The translations under genes were made by a program, and so were the position numbers. A stretch of 23,093 nucleotides of DNA from Opitutia bacterium. Lineage in GTDB: Bacteria > Verrucomicrobiota > Verrucomicrobiia > Opitutales > Opitutaceae. Below the pieces are notes generated by a model that ran no database searches, was not told where the DNA came from, and saw only the letters and a list, made by a program, of their open reading frames with translations. Position 1 is the stretch's first letter. Each line of letters begins with the position of its first letter. The stretch spans positions 1 to 23,093 of the forward strand of contig PMKA01000117.1 in assembly GCA_003157575.1 (NCBI GenBank), read 5' to 3'. Of this stretch, positions 7,546 to 15,610 are shown in pieces.

Positions 7546-8270
7546 TCCACGCTATTGCTCAAGCCTGGTCCACGCGGTCCGTCCCGCGGAGCGGAGGCGG
7601 CCGGTTGCGGAGCGCCCCCTTCGGGCATCAGCGCAAACCCTTCGCGCCCCAACTCCGCAAGGCCGGGGAACACATGGCCGGCTCCGGCGTCGCGGAGCTC
7701 CGTGGCCGAGTGGACGCCGGTTGTAAGGAAAAAGCCCCCGATCCCGCCGCGGCGCGCCGTCTCGACGTCAAACGGCGAATCCCCCACCAGACACGCGGTC
7801 GCCGGGTCGGCGCGGAGGGTCGCGAGCACATGGGCCGTCAATCGCGGATCGGGCTTCAGCCAGGGCGTGTCCCCGGCGCCGAAGACCCCCTGGAACAACC
7901 GGTCGATTCCGAGGTGTTTGCAGATCCGCCGCGATGAGGGACCGTGTTTGTTGGTGAGCACGGCAAGCGTGACGCCGTCCGCGTGCAGGGTGTTCAGCAG
8001 ATCCCGGGCGCCCGGCATCAACTCGACGCCGTCGAGCATGGTCCGGTCCCAATATTCGCGATAAAGGGCCAGCGCACGAGGAAGCCCTGCTTCGCTGACA
8101 AAGCGCCGCATGGCGTCTTCGAGCCCGCCGCCGATGGCATGCCGGACCTGCTCCCGTGTGGGCGCCGGCAACCCGAGAAGCGGCAGCGTATGGGCGTAGC
8201 AGCGGTGGATCGCCGGCAGGTGATCGACCAGCGTGCCATCAAGATCGAACAAAACAGTCTGAAAGCGCAT
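7542..8270 (-). CDS. HAD hydrolase, phosphoglycolate phosphatase-like
   Basis: 242 residues from the ATG at 8270 (MRFQTVLFDLDGTLVDHLP). The frame continues open to 8729, but only as antisense to the permease gene. HAD motifs are intact: motif I DLDGT with nucleophile D9 and acid D11, motif II T106 in VLTNKHG, motif III K139 in WLKPDP, and motif IV VGDSPFDVE with D164 and D168. The alpha-helical cap lies between residues about 15 and 85, as in subclass I Gph/PGP enzymes. The likely reaction is hydrolysis of a small phosphate monoester such as 2-phosphoglycolate, but the substrate cannot be fixed from sequence. The C-terminal tail after about 215 is Pro/Gly/Ala-rich and probably disordered. It overlaps the YkgJ gene by ATGA and diverges from the MCE operon. 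Confidence 0.9.
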   Translation of the reverse strand: MRFQTVLFDLDGTLVDHLPAIHRCYAHTLPLLGLPAPTREQVRHAIGGGLEDAMRRFVSEAGLPRALALYREYWDRTMLDGVELMPGARDLLNTLHADGVTLAVLTNKHGPSSRRICKHLGIDRLFQGVFGAGDTPWLKPDPRLTAHVLATLRADPATACLVGDSPFDVETARRGGIGGFFLTTGVHSATELRDAGAGHVFPGLAELGREGFALMPEGGAPQPAASAPRDGPRGPGLSNSVE

Positions 8271-8287
8271 GGAGCGGAGGAACGACC

Positions 8288-8356
8288 ATGGAACCCGCCG
8301 AAGAGACCGCAAGCTGCAAGGCAGACGTTTCACCCGGGCATGATTGGGAGCCCTGA
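8288..8356 (+). CDS. Possible 22-residue upstream ORF of the MCE operon
   Basis: ATG at 8288 gives MEPAEETASCKADVSPGHDW then EP and a TGA at 8354. It is notable because GGAGG (8276-8280) sits seven bases before the ATG, a textbook Shine-Dalgarno spacing in a window where almost no gene has one. It ends 59 bases before the preferred permease start. It could be a translated leader peptide, or a chance feature lying over the start of the divergent HAD gene. No homology is claimed. Confidence 0.25.
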   Translation: MEPAEETASCKADVSPGHDWEP

Positions 8357-8415
8357 GTGGCCGCGATCGGGCATCGTTCGAAAAAACTCTCGTGAAATGC
8401 CGCCAAACCGTGAGA

Positions 8416-9546
8416 ATGGCGCCCATGCCAGCGGTCCCCGTCAAAGCCAGCGCCGAGACAGTCGTCGAAGGAGACGATCTGGTCGTGACGCTTGGCGGCG
8501 CATGGCGGATCACCGGGCCGCTGCCGGCATGGCGCCAGATGCTCGGGGAACGGTCGCCGCGCGCAGTGCGCATCCGGACGGCTGGATTGGAGCGTTGGGA
8601 CAGCTCGCTCGTGCGCTTTGTCTTTGAGGTGCAGGACTGGTGCCGCAATGCGAAGGCGCCCTGCGATGCGACCGCCCTCCCGGAGACGGTGCGCCATCTG
8701 GTGGGCCAGCTGGAACAGGCGCAGGACAAACGCCTGTCCGCAGATCATTCACGGAACTTCTTCGCGGAACTCGGGCTGGCCGCCACCGATTTGGTGCGAC
8801 AAACCCGCCAATTCGCGGACTTCGTGGGTGAATGCACACTGAGCGCGATCGGCCTGATCCGGAACCCCGGACGCTTCCGGTGGCGCGACTGCCTTTCCGA
8901 GATGCAGCAATGCGGCGCGATGGCGGTTCCCATCGTCAGCCTGAGCAGTTTTCTTGTCGGCCTGACGCTCGCCTACACGGGGGCCATCATCCTCAGGCAG
9001 TTCGGCGGCGACATCTGGGTGGCCGACATCGTCGGCCTGAGCACGCTGCGCGAGATGGGCGCCGTGATGACGGGCGTGGTGCTCGCGGGCCGCACCGGCG
9101 CGGCATTTGCGGCGCAGCTCGGCAACATGAAGGCGGGCGAGGAGATCGACGCCCTGGAGACGCTCGGAATCGCGCCCGTGGACTTTCTCGTGCTCCCGCG
9201 CATCGTGGCTCTGACGTTGATGACGCCGCTGCTCGCCATGTACGCCAACTGCCTGGGGATCTTCGGCGGCATGGTCGTGTCGGCCTCGGTGCTCCAGATT
9301 CCGCCAAACGCCTACTGGATCGAAACCCAGGCAAACATCGGCCTGTCCGACGTCAGCGTCAGCCTGATCAAGAGCCTTGTTTTCGGAATGTTGATCGCGG
9401 TGGCCGGATGCCTGCGCGGGCTGCAGGCGGAACGCAGCGCCGCCGGGGTGGGACGCGCGGCGACTTCGGCCGTGGTCACGAGCATCCTGCTGCTGATCGT
9501 CGCCGACGCCGTGTTCGCGGTGCTGTTCAACGTTCTCGGAATATGA
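8416..9546 (+). CDS. mlaE: MlaE-family ABC permease with N-terminal STAS-like domain
   Basis: 376 residues from the ATG at 8416 (MAPMPAVPVKASAE). The frame extends to a TTG at 8344, with an internal GTG too, so the start is not certain. Residues about 15-110 form a STAS/MlaB-like domain (LVVTLGGAWRITG, AVRIRTAGLERWDSSLVRFV). About 125-376 are the MlaE/YrbE permease: MQQCGAMAVPIVSLSSFLVGLTLAY, REMGAVMTGVVLAGRTGAAFAAQLG, and GNMKAGEEIDALETLGI, the hallmark cytoplasmic coupling segment. Five or six membrane helices are evident. It forms the inner-membrane core of a phospholipid transporter with the next gene, which it overlaps as ATGA. In E. coli MlaB is a separate protein; here it is fused, a known variant in several phyla. 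Confidence 0.93.
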   Translation: MAPMPAVPVKASAETVVEGDDLVVTLGGAWRITGPLPAWRQMLGERSPRAVRIRTAGLERWDSSLVRFVFEVQDWCRNAKAPCDATALPETVRHLVGQLEQAQDKRLSADHSRNFFAELGLAATDLVRQTRQFADFVGECTLSAIGLIRNPGRFRWRDCLSEMQQCGAMAVPIVSLSSFLVGLTLAYTGAIILRQFGGDIWVADIVGLSTLREMGAVMTGVVLAGRTGAAFAAQLGNMKAGEEIDALETLGIAPVDFLVLPRIVALTLMTPLLAMYANCLGIFGGMVVSASVLQIPPNAYWIETQANIGLSDVSVSLIKSLVFGMLIAVAGCLRGLQAERSAAGVGRAATSAVVTSILLLIVADAVFAVLFNVLGI

Positions 9547-10343
9547 GCGCAGCCACGGACAAAGAAACGGAAACCAGCGCTCCCGGCGCGCCGCCGCCGG
9601 CGGTCGGAGTGGAGGACCTCGAATGTCGCTACGGGGAAACCATCGTCCTGAGCGGGGTCTCTTTTTCGGTGCGCGAGGGCGAGCTGTTCTTCGTCATCGG
9701 CGGCAGCGGCTGCGGCAAGACCACGCTGCTGCGGCACCTCATCGGACTGATGAAGCCGGCGCACGGAATCGTGCGCTATTTCGGTGAGAATTTCACAAAC
9801 GAGGACCTCGAGACCCGCCGCGATCTGCTCAAAACCTTCGGCGTCCTCTACCAAAACGCCGCCCTCTGGAGCTCGATGACCCTGGGCGAGAATGTTGCGC
9901 TGCCCCTGGAGCAGTACACGGCGCTCAACAGGCGCGAACGCGAGGAGATCGTGAGCCTGAAGCTCGCCCAGGTCGGGCTGGCCGGATACGAGGACTTCTT
10001 CCCTTCCGAGCTGAGCGGCGGCATGCGCAAACGCGCCGGCCTCGCCCGCGCGCTGGCCCTCGATCCTCGCATCGTCTTTTTTGACGAACCCTCCGCCGGA
10101 CTCGATCCGGTCACCTCGCGGAAGCTGGACGAGCTCGTCCTGCAGATCCGTGAGACGCTGGGCACGACGATGATCATCGTCTCGCACGAGCTCGCCAGCA
10201 TCTTCGCCATCGCGGACCGCGTGATCATGCTCGACCACGATGCCCGCGGCATCATCGCCGAGGGCCGCCCGCGGGACCTGGCGGCCGCGAGCGACGACCC
10301 CCGGGTCAGGGAGTTCCTCACCCGCGGAGAGGAGAAAGCTTAG
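9543..10343 (+). CDS. mlaF: MlaF-type ABC transporter ATPase
   Basis: 266 residues. The ATG at 9543 overlaps the permease stop (ATGA), which fixes the start; the frame is open further upstream only as a shadow of the permease. Walker A is GGSGCGKTT (about 53-61), followed by the Q-loop region VLYQNAALWSSMTLGENVALPL, the signature LSGGMRKRAGLARAL, Walker B IVFFDEPSAGLDP and the switch His in IIVSHEL. The QNAALWSSMTLGENVALPL form is characteristic of the MlaF/MCE-type ATPases rather than sugar or amino-acid importers. It powers lipid movement between inner and outer membranes in complex with the MlaE permease. Confidence 0.95.
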   Translation: MSAATDKETETSAPGAPPPAVGVEDLECRYGETIVLSGVSFSVREGELFFVIGGSGCGKTTLLRHLIGLMKPAHGIVRYFGENFTNEDLETRRDLLKTFGVLYQNAALWSSMTLGENVALPLEQYTALNRREREEIVSLKLAQVGLAGYEDFFPSELSGGMRKRAGLARALALDPRIVFFDEPSAGLDPVTSRKLDELVLQIRETLGTTMIIVSHELASIFAIADRVIMLDHDARGIIAEGRPRDLAAASDDPRVREFLTRGEEKA

Positions 10344-10377
10344 ACACGCGCCCCAAAATGACCAGTATTCCATTGCC

Positions 10378-11376
10378 GTGAAAACAAAGATCAGTCCAGC
10401 GGTTGTCGGTATGTTTGTGATCGGAGCGATGCTGCTCATCATCCTCGCGCTGCTGTCGTTCGGAGGCCTGCACTTTTTCTCCAAGCCGCAGCGGTTCATG
10501 GTCTATTTCGATGAGTCCATCCATGGGCTGGACATGGGTTCCGCCGTCAAGCTGCGCGGTGTGCGCGTGGGCCGGGTGGCCGACATCAACGTCCGGTACA
10601 GCGCGGCAACCAACAAATCGGTCGTCGCCGTCGTGTGCGAATTCAGCCGCAACATGATCGTCGACGACCAGGGGCGGCCCATCGACGTTTCCGACCGGGC
10701 CAAACTGCAGGAGATGGTGGACCACGGCCTGCGCGCGCAGCTCGGGGTCGTCGGCTTCGCGACCGGCCTGCTGTTTGTCGAACTCGATTTCCGGGACCCG
10801 CTGCAATACCCGGCCGGCGCGCCGGAGCCGGGCGCCAAACATCTGGTGATCCCCTCCCTGCCTTCCACAATATCCGAGTACCAGGCGAGCCTGACGGAGA
10901 TCCTTTCCAATCTGAAGCGGGTGGATTTCGCCGGGCTGTCGCGGAATCTGAACCTCACGCTGGCCACAGCGAACGAGAAGCTCCAGGGCATCGACACCGT
11001 CCGCCTCAGCGAACATTGGGTGAAGACGGCCGACGCGATCGGCGCCATTGTGTCCGATCCGCAGATCAAGCAGACCATTCTCAATCTGAACGCCGCAGTC
11101 AACGATCTCCGGACGCTGGTCGCGCGGCTCGACACGCAGGTCCAGCCCACGAGCGAACAATTGGCAAAGACCCTGGAGGAGGCGCAAAAGGCGCTGGCGG
11201 CATTCAACGCCGCCGCCACGAGCGCGCGCCAGTTCATCGCCTCCCAGAACGGCATCGGCGAGGAGGGAAGCCGGACGCTGGAGCAGCTGCGCGAAGCGGC
11301 GGCGGCGGTGCAACGGCTGGCAGATTACCTCGAACGCAATCCCAGCGCGCTCATCACCGGCCGCAGGCCCGAATAA
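10378..11376 (+). CDS. mlaD: MlaD-type MCE domain protein
   Basis: 332 residues from the GTG at 10378 (VKTKISPAVVGMFVIGA). There is no in-frame ATG nearby; the ATG at 10358 is out of frame and hits a stop after seven codons. A single N-terminal membrane helix (about 8-30) is followed by one MCE domain (about 36-120) with FDESIHGLDMGSAVKLRGV and VRVGRVADI, the family hallmark. The long C-terminal part (about 150-320) is helical and coiled-coil-like (NLNAAVNDLRTLVARLDTQV, LEEAQKALAAFNAAATSARQ), suggesting a periplasmic tube or bridge longer than E. coli MlaD. It is the third gene of the operon, 34 bases behind the ATPase. It binds the lipid in the periplasm. Confidence 0.92.
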   Translation: MKTKISPAVVGMFVIGAMLLIILALLSFGGLHFFSKPQRFMVYFDESIHGLDMGSAVKLRGVRVGRVADINVRYSAATNKSVVAVVCEFSRNMIVDDQGRPIDVSDRAKLQEMVDHGLRAQLGVVGFATGLLFVELDFRDPLQYPAGAPEPGAKHLVIPSLPSTISEYQASLTEILSNLKRVDFAGLSRNLNLTLATANEKLQGIDTVRLSEHWVKTADAIGAIVSDPQIKQTILNLNAAVNDLRTLVARLDTQVQPTSEQLAKTLEEAQKALAAFNAAATSARQFIASQNGIGEEGSRTLEQLREAAAAVQRLADYLERNPSALITGRRPE

Positions 11377-11394
11377 CCCCTTACCGCAACGACC

Positions 11395-12087
11395 ATGAGC
11401 AAGTCCATGAAGCCCGGTTCCGCAGCTCGCGCTTTTCGAGCCGCAACGACAACGCACCCCCTGAATGTCCTTGGCAGGGTCCTGTTTCTTGCGGGGATCG
11501 GGCTGGTGTCCGCATGTACGATTCCACTGCCGAACGCGCAGCCTGACCTGACGCGCTACTACCTGCTCACCCCTGCCCCGGTGCAGCCGGAGGCGGATGC
11601 GGGATCGGCGCTGAAACATTGGGTCCTGGGAGTGCGTGCGGTGGACATCGCACCCTACCTCCAGACCAAGCTGTTTGTCGTGCGCTCGCATGGGAACCAG
11701 ATCGCCTTCCTGGATTCAACCCGCTGGGGCGAACCCCTCGACCTGGGAATCGCCCGCGTGCTGGCAGAGAACCTCCAGCCTCTGAAGAACGTGGCGCGGG
11801 TCACCACGCCCCCGTTCCGCGCCGACGAACAGCGCGATTTCGAGATTCTGCTCCGCGTGTCGGCATGCGAAGGCACCGCGGACGGGGAGGTGCGGTTCTC
11901 CGCACAATGGAGAATACTCGCCCCGACGGCGGCGGCAGGGACCGTCGCCGAGGGAACCTATTCCGCCTCGGGTCTCCGCTGGGACGGTCATGACCACGGC
12001 CAGCTGGCCGCGAGACTGAGTGAAGCCATCGCTGCGCTCAGCCGCGACATTGCCGCAGCCCTTCCGAAAGAACCGGCCAGGAGCTGA
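11395..12087 (+). CDS. ABC-type transport auxiliary lipoprotein (PqiC-like)
   Basis: 230 residues, 18 bases behind the MCE gene and so the last gene of the operon. The N-terminus is a long basic leader, then a hydrophobic stretch and the lipobox LVSAC with Cys at about 41. The mature part has LTRYYLLTPAPVQPE, then VLGVRAVDIAPYLQTKLFVVR, then FLDSTRWGEPLDLGIARVLAENL. These match the ABC_trans_aux / PqiC (YmbA) lipoprotein family, which partners MCE transporters at the outer membrane. The family pattern YxL near the N-terminus, IxxxxxPxYLDxxxIVxR and the Trp-Ala/Gly-Glu-Pro-Leu motif is recognisable. No MlaC or MlaA gene follows, so lipid hand-over probably relies on this lipoprotein and the long MCE coiled coil. 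Confidence 0.88.
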   Translation: MSKSMKPGSAARAFRAATTTHPLNVLGRVLFLAGIGLVSACTIPLPNAQPDLTRYYLLTPAPVQPEADAGSALKHWVLGVRAVDIAPYLQTKLFVVRSHGNQIAFLDSTRWGEPLDLGIARVLAENLQPLKNVARVTTPPFRADEQRDFEILLRVSACEGTADGEVRFSAQWRILAPTAAAGTVAEGTYSASGLRWDGHDHGQLAARLSEAIAALSRDIAAALPKEPARS

Positions 12088-12165
12088 GTTACGCCGCCCG
12101 TCGCATTTGCATCCCGGAAACCCGACAGCAGCGTCGCGTCTCCAGAACAGGGCGGCACCACTGGT

Positions 12166-13221
12166 TCATTCTCCGTGTGACCCACAGGGTCGGTCCTCGC
12201 GCGCGTCCTGAAGAGCGGAAGCTGCGACGCCAACCACCGTGAACTCCTCGCGGTCGTGATAAAGATGGCGGATGCGAAAGCTGGCAGCGTGCCGCACAAA
12301 CGGCGAACCGGCCGCCCGCAGCTCCTGCAGCAACGCGACCGGGCCCGTGCGGCCGAACTTGAGATTGACCACAAAGCGGCGGCACCAGCCTCCTTCAAGC
12401 CAGGGCGTCACCAGGTTCCGCAACACATGATGCGGTTCCTCCACAACGTCGCAGAACATCCAGTCGAAAGTCCGGCCCTGCGGGGGACGAAACCCGAAGG
12501 CATCTTCCCGGCGGTGTTCGATCCGCGGATTGCCGAGGGCGCCGGCCTTCAGCGGCCCGTTGTCGACGGCCAGGACATTCGCGCCGCGCCGGGCCGCGCT
12601 GTAGCTCCAGCCGCCGGGCGCCGCGCCCAGGTCGATCACGGCCTCGTCCGCACCCGGCTCCGCCCCCAACACGCCATAGGCCTCCTCGACCTTGAGAAAG
12701 GAACGCGACGGCGCCGATGGATCGTCGGCCATGCGACGCTGGCCCCCGAGGATCGCGGTGCGCGACACCCACGCCCGATCGAAGTCCGTGAAAACAACGA
12801 ACAGTCCGCGCTCCGGCCCGACCCCTGGGGGAACGCCAGGCGCTGCAAGCCGGGCAACCCGCGACAGCTTCCGCCGCAGCAGTTCGTCAAACGCCTGCCG
12901 GGTTGCGGCGACCCGGCGCGGCAGGCCGCCAACCCCCGGCGAGCCGCTCCAGAGGTTCGGCCAGGCATTCCCGATGCGTTCGTCCCGCAACGACCCGGCG
13001 AAATAGTCGACGGCCTTCTGGGCAAGCGCGTTGACGGCATCAGCCTGGAGCAGGACGGGCTCGGTCAGGATCAGGGGAGCGAAGGCCAGCTCCGGCGGTC
13101 CTCCGCCCGGGCCGCCAACGCAGTCCACCCAGCCGGGGCCGCGGCCGGACGGAAGCCAGCCATTCGCGGCCATCTCCCCGGCAAGGGAGTCCTCATAACC
13201 GGCCTGACATGTAGCCAGCAT
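12166..13221 (-). CDS. rlmM: RlmM-like 23S rRNA 2'-O-methyltransferase
   Basis: 351 residues from the ATG at 13221 (MLATCQAGYEDSLAGEMA); an in-frame TTG at 13257 is an alternative but falls inside a stem-loop. The C-terminal half is an FtsJ/RrmJ-type SAM methyltransferase: SAM-binding DLGAAPGGWSYSAARRG (197-213), then VLAVDNGPL, the HRREDAFGFRPP stretch, WMFCDVVEEP and NLKFG. The K-D-K-E catalytic tetrad can be read as K177, D258, K288 and E326 (HDREEFTVVG). The N-terminal half is a divergent THUMP-like RNA-binding region. E. coli RlmM methylates C2498 of 23S rRNA; the order of motifs, including WMFCDVVEEP for WMVCDMVEKP, matches RlmM rather than RlmE. It lies 56 bases downstream of nrdJ in the same direction. 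Confidence 0.87.
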   Translation of the reverse strand: MLATCQAGYEDSLAGEMAANGWLPSGRGPGWVDCVGGPGGGPPELAFAPLILTEPVLLQADAVNALAQKAVDYFAGSLRDERIGNAWPNLWSGSPGVGGLPRRVAATRQAFDELLRRKLSRVARLAAPGVPPGVGPERGLFVVFTDFDRAWVSRTAILGGQRRMADDPSAPSRSFLKVEEAYGVLGAEPGADEAVIDLGAAPGGWSYSAARRGANVLAVDNGPLKAGALGNPRIEHRREDAFGFRPPQGRTFDWMFCDVVEEPHHVLRNLVTPWLEGGWCRRFVVNLKFGRTGPVALLQELRAAGSPFVRHAASFRIRHLYHDREEFTVVGVAASALQDAREDRPCGSHGE

Positions 13222-13254
13222 GCCCGGGATTTCAGCCGGCGATCCGGGGCGACG

Positions 13255-13276
13255 CAAGGGCGCCGTGACGCCCTTG
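13255..13276 (-). terminator. Stem-loop after nrdJ, no T-tract
   Basis: A perfect 8-bp stem CAAGGGCG/CGCCCTTG with a 6-base loop starts two bases after the nrdJ stop on the minus strand. No run of T follows (the next bases are CGTCGCC), so it is not a standard intrinsic terminator. It could be a transcript 3'-end stabiliser, attenuator or Rho-linked site between nrdJ and rlmM. Confidence 0.35.
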
Positions 13277-13277
13277 T

Positions 13278-15359
13278 TCAGATGTGGAGTTCGCAGGCGC
13301 CGCCCGCACAGGCGACGACCTGCTTCAGCTCGGTCAGGTCCTCCTCCTCACGAAGCAACGTGTAGTCGACCGGCTGGTAGGTCAGGGAATTCCACCTGAG
13401 GATGTCCTCAAGCGTCGTCACCGCTTCGCGGGGCGCCTGCGCGTAAGCCTTGTCCCCCTGGTCCTGCAGCAGGGCGACGCCGGTGAAATTCTGGCGGTTC
13501 GCCCAGATGAAGTCGGCAACCGCAGCCCATTCGTCGGCGCACACCGAGATCGTGCAGGAGACGTTGTGGTGCAATCCCGGGGAATACTTCTCGTGGCGAC
13601 GCCCCGCCTGCACCCAGTTCATCTGCACGAGACGGACGTATTCCAGGTGCTTCACCGCGGACAGGTCCTCGCGATAGATGCCGAAGGCCGGCCCCTCCAC
13701 GGGAAACGTGATCACCTCGGTCCGGCCGTTTGCATCGTAGACGCTCGGCTCGACCATGTGGGGGTTGAACCGCTTGAAATGCTGGAAGATGGGATCGTAG
13801 ACGTTCGTCTGGACGCGCCGGAAATAGCGCAGCGCATGATGGGGATGCAAACCGCTGCTGGTGCCGAGGAGGAGGCTCGCCGTCCCCTCGGGTTTCACAC
13901 AGGTGGTGCGCGCCGCGGGATTGATGCCCAGAGCCCGGGCCACCACGGCGTTGACCGTCTTCACCACGGCCGCGCCCGTGCGCAACACCTCCGGGTCCAG
14001 CATGACATCGGGCCGGTCGAGCACGCCGCAGAGGGACACGCCCAGAAGCGCCTCGCGCTCTGTGATCACACGGGAGACCGGCGAAAGATAGCCGAAGTCC
14101 GTGTAGCCCGCCTGCAGCGTGCCGATGATCGCAGCGTGTGCGCAAAGCACGTAGAACCGCTCCTTTGTTTCGGCCGCCGCCGCCGAGATCGTCGTCAGAT
14201 TGCAGAACTGCACCCCGGTGAGCGTCTCCCCCTCGCGCAACTCCCCGGCGTAGCCGAGCTCGCGGAGACGGGCGATTCCAGCGGCATCGAGTTTGAGACG
14301 CGGATGCAGGCCTATTTCCACACAGGGATTCGCGCCGTATTCGGGATCTTCTACGAAATAGAAACCGGGCTCGCCGAACGCCTTTTGCGCCTCGAACAGC
14401 TTGTTGAACTGCTCCCGGGTCGCCGCGGCGCGGACAATCACCGCCGAATTGTTGCTGGCCGTCCGCTGGGGATTGTCCTGGAACCAGTTGCCCGTCTTGG
14501 CCGCCGCCATCTCCTCGTCGTCGGCGGAGAACAGGCAGATCGTCGCCGAGCGGCGCACGCCGCCGGACAGCACGGCCTTGGCGGCCCACATCAGAATGTC
14601 ATAGGCCTCAATCGAGCGCAGACGGCGGCCTGCGGCGCGTTGCACGATGTGCTCGATCCGCGTCAGGGAATGAAACAACGGCTCGGGTCCGGGCGCCTTG
14701 CCGCCCGATGTGCGCAAAGGCGCCCCCGCCGGGCGGACGGCAGAATAGTCGAAGATGACGCGGCGACCTTCGACCGCCGCCAGCATCAACTGATGGAGCG
14801 CATCCGCCCAACCCTCGATCGTGTCCGGGACGAGGAACGTGGACACGGGGGCGTTGAAACGCAGCGGCGCAAGCGCGGGCAGCTTCTCCACGTGCATGCG
14901 CTGGACCGAGAAGCCGACGCCACAACCACAAAGCAAAAGATACAGGGTCTCCCGAAATGCCTCAAGCCGGTCGATGTACGTGAACGCGCAATTATAAATG
15001 CGCGCATGTTTCTTCAGGATCGCCTCGCCGCCAAACTGCAGGCTTCGCATCGATGGCAGGACCTCACGCCGTTCCGTTGCGGCAAACGCCGAACGGATCG
15101 CTTCGTGGAGCCGCCCCAGGCGGCCTATGCGGGAGAGGTCTTCCGCGGAGACGTCACCCGCCGCCAGCGCCGCAAGCGCCGCATCGCCGAGGGACGTGTC
15201 GGCATAATGGGCCAGGTGCATGTCGCGCACCCGACCGACGGCTTCCGCCCACGTTTCGCGGCGGCGGAGATCGGGAGAGTAGCGCGCGTACCGGGAAATT
15301 GCGATGAAGTCCTGGAGCCCGCTGACGGGATGGGAAATAGGCAAAGCAGAGCTGTCCAT
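13278..15359 (-). CDS. nrdJ: Class II (B12-dependent) ribonucleotide reductase
   Basis: 693 residues, close to the monomeric adenosylcobalamin-dependent ribonucleoside-triphosphate reductases (Lactobacillus leichmannii type). It converts ribonucleotides to deoxyribonucleotides without oxygen. Key sites: C124 in IYNCAFTYID and C386 in GVQFCNLTT, the likely redox pair in the active site; C346 and E348 in ANPCVEIGL, the thiyl-radical Cys with its Glu; C684 and C689 in the C-terminal tail CAGGACEL, the swinging dithiol. The CGCGVGFSVQ and SGGVRRSATICLFS blocks are typical. Between C346 and C386 lie about 28 more residues than in the L. leichmannii enzyme, as in the NPCVEIG subgroup. The start ATG at 15359 lacks a Shine-Dalgarno sequence. 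No nrdA/B or nrdD/G is in the window. No cobalamin riboswitch was recognised upstream. Confidence 0.95.
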   Translation of the reverse strand: MDSSALPISHPVSGLQDFIAISRYARYSPDLRRRETWAEAVGRVRDMHLAHYADTSLGDAALAALAAGDVSAEDLSRIGRLGRLHEAIRSAFAATERREVLPSMRSLQFGGEAILKKHARIYNCAFTYIDRLEAFRETLYLLLCGCGVGFSVQRMHVEKLPALAPLRFNAPVSTFLVPDTIEGWADALHQLMLAAVEGRRVIFDYSAVRPAGAPLRTSGGKAPGPEPLFHSLTRIEHIVQRAAGRRLRSIEAYDILMWAAKAVLSGGVRRSATICLFSADDEEMAAAKTGNWFQDNPQRTASNNSAVIVRAAATREQFNKLFEAQKAFGEPGFYFVEDPEYGANPCVEIGLHPRLKLDAAGIARLRELGYAGELREGETLTGVQFCNLTTISAAAAETKERFYVLCAHAAIIGTLQAGYTDFGYLSPVSRVITEREALLGVSLCGVLDRPDVMLDPEVLRTGAAVVKTVNAVVARALGINPAARTTCVKPEGTASLLLGTSSGLHPHHALRYFRRVQTNVYDPIFQHFKRFNPHMVEPSVYDANGRTEVITFPVEGPAFGIYREDLSAVKHLEYVRLVQMNWVQAGRRHEKYSPGLHHNVSCTISVCADEWAAVADFIWANRQNFTGVALLQDQGDKAYAQAPREAVTTLEDILRWNSLTYQPVDYTLLREEEDLTELKQVVACAGGACELHI

Positions 15360-15450
15360 GGTAAAGAGATGGCGATGATAAAAATGATAAGGGGATCTGA
15401 CACACCGCTAGGCGGCATCGGCTACTTGAGCCTGAGAGGACATACTACCT

Positions 15451-15480
15451 GTTGTGGTTTTGAGCAGGGTCAACCACAAC
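15451..15480 (-). promoter_or_regulatory. Inverted repeat in the nrdJ leader
   Basis: GTTGTGGTT (15451-15459) and AACCACAAC (15472-15480) form a perfect 9-bp inverted repeat about 92-121 bases upstream of the nrdJ start. A two-base bulge would let TGA pair with TCA further in, giving an 11-pair hairpin with a GCAGGG loop. It has no T-tract. It could be a protein operator or an RNA leader structure controlling nrdJ. It does not match the NrdR box consensus. Confidence 0.45.
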
Positions 15481-15610
15481 GTATAGGGCCTTCATCACTA
15501 TTACATTTTCTGATGACCGCATCTAATCCGTCGATTATCCAACGCTCCTTTTCCCCCGGGGATGACCGGGCGAAAGCAGATAAGCAGCCCTTCTCGCCAG
15601 ATTTGCTGTG

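Noticed and set aside
6034..8064. 676-codon plus-strand frame across HDOD, YkgJ and HAD genes
   Set aside because: It is antisense to three real genes, with composition typical of shadows and no recognisable motif.
10318..11691. 457-codon minus-strand frame opposite the MCE gene
   Set aside because: It mirrors mlaD and the lipoprotein gene and is rich in Arg, Gln and His with no family features.
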